From positions 1 to 6,356 of the forward strand of contig PLNY01000315.1 in NCBI GenBank assembly GCA_003141915.1: DNA of 6,356 nucleotides. Direction: 5' to 3'. Position 1 is the first letter of the stretch; every line of letters begins with the position of its first letter. Under the pieces are notes generated by a model. The model had not been told where the DNA came from. It ran no database searches and saw only the letters and a list, made by a program, of their open reading frames with translations. Of this stretch, positions 1 through 5,177 are shown in pieces. The DNA is from Anaerolineae bacterium (lineage in GTDB: Bacteria > Chloroflexota > Anaerolineae > Anaerolineales > Villigracilaceae). The position numbers and the translations under genes are program-made.

Positions 1-270
1 AAGCTGAATCAAATTGGCTCGCTGACCGAAACCATTGCCGCCATCGAAATGGCGCGCAAGGCCGGTTGGGGCGCGATGGTTTCCCATCGCAGCGGCGAGA
101 CGGTGGATAGCTTCATCGCTGATTTCACCGTGGCTTTGGGCACCGGGCATCTCAAGACCGGAGCTCCGGCTCGCGGCGAGCGCGTCGAGAAATACAATCA
201 GTTGATGAGAATTGAAGAGGAGTTAGGCAATAAGGCAGTCTACGCCGGAAGAAAAGGATTCGTGCGTTAG
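1..270 (+). CDS. eno: Enolase, C-terminal part (5' end outside window)
   Basis: Enolase (2-phospho-D-glycerate hydro-lyase) interconverts 2-phosphoglycerate and phosphoenolpyruvate in glycolysis and gluconeogenesis, in the cytoplasm. Frame 1 is open from the first base to a TAG at 268-270, giving 89 residues. These align by eye with about the last 90 residues of the roughly 430-residue family. The first codon is the Lys of KLNQIGSLTE, which corresponds to the catalytic base Lys (E. coli K342, yeast K345). SHRSGET, the phosphate-binding Ser-His-Arg-Ser loop, follows at local residues 39-45, and HLKTGAPARGER carries the second active-site Lys (yeast K396 equivalent). YNQLMRIEEELG and a normal short tail finish the barrel domain. 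All catalytic elements expected in this part are intact. A hairpin terminator follows directly, so the gene closes its transcription unit. The family call is near certain; only the start lies outside the window. Confidence 0.97.
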   Translation, partial: KLNQIGSLTETIAAIEMARKAGWGAMVSHRSGETVDSFIADFTVALGTGHLKTGAPARGERVEKYNQLMRIEEELGNKAVYAGRKGFVR

Positions 271-296
271 TCCTGCAAATATTTTTTGATAGATCG

Positions 297-335
297 ACCG
301 CCCTCGACTGAAACCGGGGGCGGTTTCAGTTTGTC
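297..335 (+). terminator. Probable intrinsic terminator after eno
   Basis: A perfect 9-bp stem, CTGAAACCG (308-316) with CGGTTTCAG (321-329), encloses a GGGG loop and is followed by TTTGT. A second stem, ACCGCCC (297-303) with GGGCGGT (318-324), overlaps it, so the two folds exclude each other. The hairpin starts under 40 bases after the eno stop codon. The T-tract is short and interrupted, so termination may be incomplete. Confidence 0.65.
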
Positions 336-621
336 TCATCCGCTTTTCGACCCAATAACAACGGCAACTGGAAGCAAGGCTCATAATCTATACACATCCT
401 TTTCATTCGATTTACATGTTGGCGTCATAAAATCAGGGCAGAAATTAAGAAAGAAGACCTTGCTACGAGAGTGAGATTTTTTAACCTGTCCACAAAACAT
501 TCCATTAAGCCTGATAAAATATCCTGCATAATTTAATCGGGTATTCCGACAAATAGCTGAAAATCCAAATATACATTATGTTATCAGCTATCTTTTGACC
601 TCTTTTCTTAAATGACACTTC
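336..621. other. AT-rich intergenic spacer without a gene
   Basis: No convincing coding sequence lies here. The only sizeable open frame (286-474) runs through the eno terminator and has no family resemblance. The stretch is AT-rich like the gene that follows, unlike eno before it. It must contain the promoter of the glycosyltransferase gene, but no pair of boxes stands out. TAAAAT at 515-520 and CATAAT at 527-532 are -10-like, each without a good -35 partner. The clearest structure is the inverted repeat at 553-591. Confidence 0.6.
553..591. repeat. 8-bp inverted repeat upstream of the GT39 gene
   Basis: ATAGCTGA (553-560) and TCAGCTAT (584-591) are perfect inverted copies separated by 23 bases. 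The arm centres are 31 bp apart, close to three helical turns, and the right arm ends 30 bp before the start codon. It could be a two-site operator or a stem in the 5' leader of the mRNA. No known regulator motif is recognised. Confidence 0.5.
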
Positions 622-2712
622 ATGACAAACATTAGAAAAACCAACTATTCAAGGTACTTTATTTGGGGGATATTGTCGTTATCGGCATTTCTGGAAATCT
701 ATCTTCTCTGGAAAAACGGCTTTGGAAATATATATTATGCGTCGGCTGTCAGAAGTATGATGCAAAGCTGGCACAATTTTTTCTTTGCTTCGTATGATCC
801 TGGAGGATTTATAACGGTCGATAAACCTCCGGTTGCTCTCTGGATACAAACTTTATTTGCTAAAGCGTTTGGGTTTTCTGGTTTTGTTATCCTTCTGCCT
901 CAGGCGATGGCACAGGTTGTTTCGGTCGCCATCCTGTATAAACTGGTCAAAAAAACTTCAGGGACCACCGCCGGACTAATCGCTGCATTTACATTGGCAA
1001 TAATGCCAATTAACGTTGCCCTTTCTAGAACCAACGAGGTGGATGGTATTTTGGTGCTTGTTCTAGTTTGTGCGGCATGGGCGTTTCTGAAGGCGTTGGA
1101 GTCCCCAAAACTTTTTTATTTATTGCTTTCCTTTGCAATTATTGGAGTTGGTTTTAATACAAAAATGCTCGAGGCTTATATTGCCCTGCCCGCGTTTATT
1201 ATTGCCTATTTCTTAAGTTCTACAGCCTCATGGCGGAAAAAAATCCGTAATCTTATCGCAGCAGGCGTGGTTCTATTAATAATATCGTTTTCATGGATTC
1301 TTGCCGTTGATTTCACCCCGGCGGCCAGCCGGCCTTATGTCGGCTCAAGTCAGACAAACTCAGAACTTAACCTTGCCATAGGCTATAACGGAATAGAACG
1401 TATTACGGGGATGTTTCGGGGAAGAAGGCCGGAGGAAACACAAGCGCGGCCGCAAGTTCAACCAGAGGCAAATTCTCGTAATTTTACTGCCCCCAGGTTC
1501 ATGAACGGCAGCCCCAGTTTGTGGAGACTATTTAATTCACAGCTTGGGAGTCAGCTAAGTTGGCTGATACCCCTTGCATTTATAGCTTTCGTTGGCATCA
1601 TTGCAGTACGAAAAATCCGGTTCCCTCTAAGTGTTGAACAAGAAACCGGTGTTTTTTGGGGAACATGGCTGATTTCCGGATTTATTGTGTTTAGTGTTGC
1701 CAGTTCCACCCGCGCATACTATACCGCGATTCTCGGACCCGCAATTGCGGCTCTGATTGGAATCGGCTGTGTTACTTTATTTGATCAATACCATTCAGAT
1801 AGCTGGCGTGGATGGTTGCTTCCGGCTGCCATCGCGGCGACTGTGTCTACCCAGATTATCATTCTTTCCTATACTCCTGCATACGCAAAATGGCTGATCC
1901 CAACCATAGTGTCTGTTAGCGCGATTGCGCTTTTTATCCTTATTGCGTCAAAAATAAACGGAAGCTTTCCGCTGAAAAATTATACCGCCTACGCTTTTAT
2001 GATTTCTCTTACAGTTCTTTCCTTGCCGCCTGCCATTTGGGCCACGTATTCAACGTTTCATCCTGTAAACACCTCCATGCCATCTGCCGGGCCGTCAACC
2101 CAAATGTTCGGGAATGTTGGTGATAGACAGCTCCCAGATTCTCCCGAATCGTTCTTGCGTTCGCCGAGGGGATTTACGGAAGGTGATTTTGGTCGAGCTT
2201 CAGGTACTGCCAACACGTCACTAATTCAGTATCTGGAAGCTAATCAGGGCAGCGCTAAATTCCTTGTTGCCACGCCAAATTCCATGTCAGCAAGTCCGAT
2301 TATCCTTGCAACCGGAAAACCTGTAATGGCTCTGGGAGGATTTTCCGGTAGCGATAATGTGTTGTCGCTTACCCAGTTACAACAGGATATTGCGGATGGA
2401 ACGGTTCGCTATTTTTTGCTATCTTCATTTTCTGGTTTTGGCGATTTTGAGGGTAATGATGGAGGTCCTGTTTTAGAATTTCCCAACCAACACTCAGGAA
2501 TATCAAACCAGTTTCCTGGTGGCAATGAAAACATATATATGAATTTTCGCGCCAGGGGAGGATTTGAACAGTTTGACGCTAGTAGCGCATTAATTCAATG
2601 GGTGGAAAAAACTTGTAAACCTGTTCCAAATACAGTTTGGCAAAATGACATACAAACTGCTCCACCTGCTGGAAATAACGGAAATATTTTATATGATTGC
2701 TCAGAAAGTTAA
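622..2712 (+). CDS. Family 39 membrane glycosyltransferase (PMT/ArnT superfamily, YkcB type)
   Basis: Proteins of this family are polytopic GT-C enzymes that move a sugar from a polyprenyl-phosphate donor to an acceptor outside the membrane; the acceptor here is unknown. TM1 spans about residues 12-31. The first outer loop has SYDPGGF (D59) and VDKPP (66-70), the position of the acidic catalytic residue and the KPP motif in PMT/ArnT proteins. NEVDG (138-142) and GFNTKMLEAY (177-186) follow. About 12 membrane segments reach to residue 475. TPAASRPYVGSSQTNSELNL (232-251) is typical of the YkcB/YycA subgroup. The C-terminal soluble domain (about 530-690) carries the subgroup signature ATGKPVMALGGFSGSD (563-578). 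The length of 696 aa is normal. A TGA at 613-615, in frame, makes ATG 622 the first possible start; no Shine-Dalgarno is visible. The gene is visibly more AT-rich than eno and the SDR genes. No glycan-locus partner is adjacent. Confidence 0.88.
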   Translation: MTNIRKTNYSRYFIWGILSLSAFLEIYLLWKNGFGNIYYASAVRSMMQSWHNFFFASYDPGGFITVDKPPVALWIQTLFAKAFGFSGFVILLPQAMAQVVSVAILYKLVKKTSGTTAGLIAAFTLAIMPINVALSRTNEVDGILVLVLVCAAWAFLKALESPKLFYLLLSFAIIGVGFNTKMLEAYIALPAFIIAYFLSSTASWRKKIRNLIAAGVVLLIISFSWILAVDFTPAASRPYVGSSQTNSELNLAIGYNGIERITGMFRGRRPEETQARPQVQPEANSRNFTAPRFMNGSPSLWRLFNSQLGSQLSWLIPLAFIAFVGIIAVRKIRFPLSVEQETGVFWGTWLISGFIVFSVASSTRAYYTAILGPAIAALIGIGCVTLFDQYHSDSWRGWLLPAAIAATVSTQIIILSYTPAYAKWLIPTIVSVSAIALFILIASKINGSFPLKNYTAYAFMISLTVLSLPPAIWATYSTFHPVNTSMPSAGPSTQMFGNVGDRQLPDSPESFLRSPRGFTEGDFGRASGTANTSLIQYLEANQGSAKFLVATPNSMSASPIILATGKPVMALGGFSGSDNVLSLTQLQQDIADGTVRYFLLSSFSGFGDFEGNDGGPVLEFPNQHSGISNQFPGGNENIYMNFRARGGFEQFDASSALIQWVEKTCKPVPNTVWQNDIQTAPPAGNNGNILYDCSES

Positions 2713-2715
2713 AGT

Positions 2716-2741
2716 CGTCCTGAGTTTGTTTAACTCGGACG
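2716..2741 (+). terminator. Hairpin just after the GT39 gene, possible terminator
   Basis: CGTCC plus GAGTT (2716-2726, with T2721 bulged) pairs with AACTC plus GGACG (2732-2741), giving 10 bp around a 5-base loop. It starts 3 bases after the TAA stop. No T-tract follows (the next bases are TTAAGC), so it may instead protect the 3' end of the mRNA, or act as a weak or factor-assisted terminator. Confidence 0.45.
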
Positions 2742-2985
2742 TTAAGCAATCAGCGGCAAGGGATTAGTCATGGAAAGATTTCGCTGGCAGGAACATGCGG
2801 CGTTCCGTGACCACGAGCGCTTGTGCGCCTCTTCTTCGGTCAAACCCATTCAGGCAACAATGCCCAAGCGCTGCGACGCACTTTTGGGCTATGGCGATAC
2901 GTGGAGCCTGCGCTGCGCCTTGTTCGCTTCCATACCGGTTTAGTGGGTAAGCTGACCGGGGCTTGTCGGTAACCCTCCCAATCAA
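2742..2985. other. GC-rich block of unknown nature; no convincing gene
   Basis: This block of about 240 bases is clearly GC-richer than the glycosyltransferase gene before it and the AT-rich array after it. It holds two short opposed open frames. One is on the plus strand from ATG 2770 to TAG 2941-2943 (57 aa, Cys- and Arg-containing). The other, on the minus strand at 2985-2764 (73 aa), could only use a TTG start. Neither has a visible ribosome-binding site or a recognised domain. A possible stem, GCCCAA (2862-2867) with TTGGGC (2884-2889), lies inside. The block could be a remnant of a mobile or dispersed element, a non-coding RNA, or a decayed gene. The sequence alone does not decide. Confidence 0.35.
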
Positions 2986-3275
2986 GTTAGTAGGCTTGTT
3001 GGTTTAGTCTTAAGCGTTTAAGGTTTTGTCATAAGGTGTTTTGGTTTAGTCTTAACGGCTTAAGGTTTAGTCATAAGACGTTTTGGTTTGGTCTTAAGGA
3101 CTTAAGGTTTTGTCATAAGGTGTTTTGGTTTAGTCTTAACGGCTTAAGGTTTAGTCATAAGACGTTTTGGTTTAGTCTTAAGGGCTTAAGGTTTTGTCAT
3201 AAGGCGTTTTAGTTTAGTCTTAAAGCTTAAGGTTTTGTCATAACGGCTTAAGGTTTAGTCTTAAGCCGTTATGAC
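2986..3275. repeat. Tandem array of 21-bp units with 7-, 42- and 84-bp order
   Basis: Thirteen units of 21 bp run from 3001, with a degenerate copy at 2986-3000; one unit (3211-3230) is 20 bp. Units begin GGTTT(A/T)GTC and alternate between two types. Type A continues TTAA and ends CTTAA or similar. Type B continues ATAA and ends GTTTT. An A-B pair makes 42 bp, with exact pairs starting at 3043 and 3127. A 72-bp stretch, 3018-3089, recurs exactly at 3102-3173, an 84-bp period. Each unit divides into three heptamers, for example GTCTTAA, CGGCTTA, AGGTTTA, GTCATAA. Copies are too similar and too regular for CRISPR, and there are no spacers. One plus-strand frame stays open (2994 to about 3207) but has no start codon. 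21 bp is two helical turns, so bound proteins would sit on one DNA face. Function unknown. Confidence 0.93.
3237..3275. repeat. Perfect 16-bp hairpin closing the repeat array
   Basis: GTCATAACGGCTTAAG (3237-3252) and CTTAAGCCGTTATGAC (3260-3275) are perfect inverted copies around the 7-base loop GTTTAGT. The stem is formed by the last two array units. The penultimate unit has a type-B head (GTCATAA) with a type-A tail (CGGCTTAA), and the final unit ends in the matching complement. Earlier A-B pairs fold only imperfectly in the same register. It sits just before the T-tract terminator. Confidence 0.85.
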
Positions 3276-3281
3276 TTCGAT

Positions 3282-3317
3282 GGAAGGCCTTCCCGGCTGG
3301 TTTTGGGCCGTTTTTTT
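3282..3317 (+). terminator. Intrinsic terminator after the repeat array
   Basis: CGGCT (3294-3298) pairs with GGCCG (3306-3310), including one T-G pair, around a 7-base loop. Seven T residues (3311-3317) follow directly. The perfect 12-bp palindrome GGAAGGCCTTCC (3282-3293) abuts it upstream and could add to the structure. The orientation ends plus-strand transcription. The nearest plus-strand gene ends about 580 bases upstream, so a long 3' UTR or a separate RNA covering the array would be the substrate. Confidence 0.6.
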
Positions 3318-3552
3318 CACATTTTCCTGTCAAATGTCATATAAATGACCAGATATTTTTTGGTTGATAGACAGACATCCTGCCTTCACTCGAAAAAGTG
3401 GAGAGATCCTTCGCTAACGCTCAGGGTGACATGAAAAAGAGATCTTGAGCGAAAATCCTGACAATAAGAGACCTCATGGTTATTTTCCATCAGGTCTCCG
3501 CTTTAGACAGAGGATGGGCAGGAAGTCGTTGGCTCCGATTGAGAAGATATGC
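3318..3552. other. Non-coding spacer with short hairpins and a repeat-like segment
   Basis: No gene is seen. Small foldbacks include GTCAT/ATGAC (3336-3340 with 3345-3349) and CACT/AGTG (3387-3390 with 3397-3400). The segment around 3402-3431 (GAGATCCTTCGC, then GCTCAGGGTGACA) resembles dispersed non-coding repeats I have seen in many bacterial genomes, but this is from memory only. CGCTCA (3418-3423) and TGAGCG (3445-3450) form an inverted pair just after it. The stronger hairpin at 3468-3498 is listed separately. Confidence 0.4.
3468..3498. repeat. Hairpin-forming inverted repeat
   Basis: GAGACCT (3468-3474) pairs with AGGTCTC (3492-3498). After one C-C mismatch the stem continues with ATGG (3476-3479) and CCAT (3487-3490) around a 7-base T-rich loop, giving 11 bp in total. 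It lies about 90 bp before the SDR start, upstream of the predicted promoter, so it would not be in that mRNA. It could be an operator or a relic of a small dispersed element. Confidence 0.55.
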
Positions 3553-3580
3553 GTGACGAATAAATCAGGGACGGTATAAT
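3553..3580 (+). promoter_or_regulatory. Predicted promoter of the first SDR gene
   Basis: A perfect TATAAT lies at 3575-3580. GTGACG at 3553-3558 (four of six matches to TTGACA) lies 16 bp upstream. The -10 box ends 7 bases before the GTG start at 3588, so initiation at the usual distance would begin at or next to the start codon, giving a leaderless mRNA. This fits the absence of a well-placed Shine-Dalgarno. Confidence 0.6.
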
Positions 3581-3587
3581 CAAGTCC

Positions 3588-5051
3588 GTGTCAAATAATA
3601 AACTCATTCTGCTTACCGGCGCGACCGGTTACGTGGGCGGACGGCTTGCACCACGGCTTCTGGAAGCTGGTTATCGCGTCCGCTGTTTGGTGCGCGACGC
3701 TAACCGGTTGCGCGGGCATCCGTGGTCCAAACGCGTCGAAATCATCGAAGGCGATGCGTTGATTTCCAAAACGCTGGATGCCGCGTTGAAGGATGTCTCG
3801 GTTGCATATTATCTGATCCACGGAATGCAGGGAAACCGAGCTAGCGCAGAACGCGATATGAACGCGGCGCGTAATTTTGCCGAGGCCGCGGAACGGGCGG
3901 ACATCGAACGGATCATTTATCTTGGCGAGCTGGTTGATCCTACCGCAAACCTTTCTCCATATCTTCGTTCCCGTCACGAGACGGGTTCCATTTTGCGGCA
4001 TGGACGCGTGCCCGTTACTGAATTTCGCGCGGGTATGATTGTCGGCTCGGGCAGTGTCTTGTTCGAGATGATCCGCTATCTTGCTGAGCGCGAGCCGCTC
4101 CTGGTTTGTCCCGCCTGGTTCTTTTCCACCGCACAACCCATTGCCATCCGCGATGTATTATCGTATCTCATCGCCGCGCTCGAAACGGATGAAAGCATCG
4201 GCAAGCTGATCGAGATCGGCGGCCCGACGCGCCTCACCTATGCCGAGATGCTTCTTCAATATGCAAAGGAGCGTAACCTTAAGCGCGTGCTCATTCGCAC
4301 GCCGTTCAACCTGCCACGCCTTTCGGCGTATTGGGTTCATATGGTCACGCCGATTCATTGGCGCGTCGTTCTGCCGTTGATCGAGGGATTGCGCGCCCAG
4401 ATCATCGTCCATGATGATGCGGCGAAGAAAATTTTTCCGAATATCAATCCCATTGACTTTCAGACCGCCATCCATCTTGCACTCGGACGTATTAATCGTG
4501 ATGACGTTGAGACTTCATGGTCTGATGCATTGGTCACTGCGATGGGCGACGCCAAGCCATATACATTCAAAGTGGAAGAAGGCATGATGATGGAACGCCG
4601 CACGCTTCTTCTCGACCTTTCCGCGGATTCCATTTTCCGGGCGTATACCGGCATCGGCGGCGCGCGCGGCTGGCTGTACATGGATTGGGCGTGGGCGATC
4701 CGCGGCTGGATGGATAAAGCCATTGGCGGAGTGGGCATTCGCCGCGGACGCCGTCATCCCGATGAGATTCGAGCCGGTGAATCGCTTGACTTCTGGAGAG
4801 TCGAATCCGTTGAGCAGGATCGTTTGTTGCTTTTGCGCGCCGAGATGAAAGTGCCGGGCAAAGCCTGGCTTCAATTCGAGTCGATTCCACAGGAGGATGG
4901 CAACACGCTTTTCACCGAAGCGGCTTATTTTGCTCCGCACGGCTTTTGGGGATTCGTCTATTGGTATGCCATGTGGCCGTTCCATGCTTTTTTATTTAAC
5001 GGCTTGATCCGCCGACTTGCCTCGCGGGCGCGCCTGTGTGCGAAAACCTAA
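3588..5051 (+). CDS. SDR/NmrA-like NAD(P)-binding protein with C-terminal DUF2867 domain (YbjT-like)
   Basis: This is a probable cytoplasmic or membrane-associated oxidoreductase of the atypical SDR group; its substrate is unknown. Residues 1 to about 310 form a Rossmann domain with the nucleotide-binding motif TGATGYVGG (G10, G13, G16). The family blocks YYLIHGM, IIYLGELVDP, LRSRHETG and EFRAGMIVGSGS follow. The usual catalytic Tyr-x-x-x-Lys is not evident, as expected for this subgroup. Residues about 328-480 match DUF2867, including GGARGWLYMDWAW (357-369) and a C-terminal aromatic stretch HGFWGFVYWYAMWPFHAFLF that may touch the membrane. The length of 487 aa is normal. An in-frame TAA at 3561-3563 and the lack of other start codons fix GTG 3588 as the start. 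The gene follows a TATAAT box by 7 bases, so it is probably translated from a leaderless mRNA. A paralogue follows 126 bp downstream on the same strand. Confidence 0.9.
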   Translation: MSNNKLILLTGATGYVGGRLAPRLLEAGYRVRCLVRDANRLRGHPWSKRVEIIEGDALISKTLDAALKDVSVAYYLIHGMQGNRASAERDMNAARNFAEAAERADIERIIYLGELVDPTANLSPYLRSRHETGSILRHGRVPVTEFRAGMIVGSGSVLFEMIRYLAEREPLLVCPAWFFSTAQPIAIRDVLSYLIAALETDESIGKLIEIGGPTRLTYAEMLLQYAKERNLKRVLIRTPFNLPRLSAYWVHMVTPIHWRVVLPLIEGLRAQIIVHDDAAKKIFPNINPIDFQTAIHLALGRINRDDVETSWSDALVTAMGDAKPYTFKVEEGMMMERRTLLLDLSADSIFRAYTGIGGARGWLYMDWAWAIRGWMDKAIGGVGIRRGRRHPDEIRAGESLDFWRVESVEQDRLLLLRAEMKVPGKAWLQFESIPQEDGNTLFTEAAYFAPHGFWGFVYWYAMWPFHAFLFNGLIRRLASRARLCAKT

Positions 5052-5054
5052 CTC

Positions 5055-5112
5055 ACCACAGGGAACACGGAGATCACAGAGCCTTTAGAGTTTTCTCTGT
5101 GTTCTTTGTGGT
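5055..5112 (+). repeat. Long RNA-type hairpin between the two SDR genes
   Basis: Bases 5055-5073 (ACCACAGGGAACACGGAGA) pair with 5094-5112 over 19 positions around a 20-base loop. Sixteen positions are Watson-Crick. The other three (G5061, G5062, G5069) face T, so they are G-U pairs in plus-strand RNA but would be C-A mismatches in minus-strand RNA. The stem starts 4 bases after the stop codon. The loop's CACAGAG (5075-5081) can compete for CTCTGTG. CACAGAG-rich inverted repeats like this are familiar from many bacterial intergenic regions. Likely roles are 3'-end protection, attenuation or a dispersed repeat. Confidence 0.75.
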
Positions 5113-5125
5113 CTCTGTCTGCACT

Positions 5126-5146
5126 CCCCGGCGCTTGCGCCCGGGG
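5126..5146. repeat. GC-rich short hairpin before the second SDR gene
   Basis: CCCCGG (5126-5131) pairs with CCGGGG (5141-5146) around CGCTTGCGC. The loop itself can pair CGC with GCG in part. No T-tract follows (next bases CAAGTATGAT), so it is not a classical terminator. It sits 31 bp before the second SDR start codon and might tune expression between the paralogues. Confidence 0.55.
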
Positions 5147-5177
5147 CAAGTATGATGCAGGTACAAGTGTGGTGATC

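Noticed and set aside
286..474. Plus-strand 62-aa frame after eno
   Set aside because: It overlaps the eno terminator hairpin, has no ribosome-binding site and shows no domain.
486..494. DnaA-box-like CTGTCCACA
   Set aside because: It matches seven of nine positions, but it is single, with no other boxes or origin genes around it.
595..600. TTGACC as a -35 box for the GT39 gene
   Set aside because: A -10 box at normal spacing would fall on or after the start codon, so it cannot drive this gene's transcription from there.
2770..2943. Small plus-strand gene of 57 aa in the GC-rich block
   Set aside because: There is no Shine-Dalgarno and no recognised domain, and an equally long frame runs on the opposite strand. 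It is kept only as part of the unexplained block.
2994..3209. Open plus-strand frame through the repeat array encoding a repetitive FSLNGLRFSHKTFW-like peptide
   Set aside because: No start codon lies in the open stretch and there is no ribosome-binding site. The frame is open only because 21 is a multiple of three, and the 20-bp unit and a TAG end it.
2986..3275. CRISPR array
   Set aside because: The units abut each other with no unique spacers, and no cas gene or leader is present.
3001..3275. Telomere-like GGTTTAG repeats
   Set aside because: The heptamers are not uniform and the array is internal, between ordinary genes.
2986..3275. Plasmid or phage replication iterons
   Set aside because: There is no replication initiator gene or cluster of DnaA boxes nearby, and the surrounding genes are chromosomal in character.
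3591..4136. Long minus-strand open frame (181 aa) and other antisense frames within 4158-5552
   Set aside because: They mirror the well-supported SDR genes in another frame, and their translations resemble no family.
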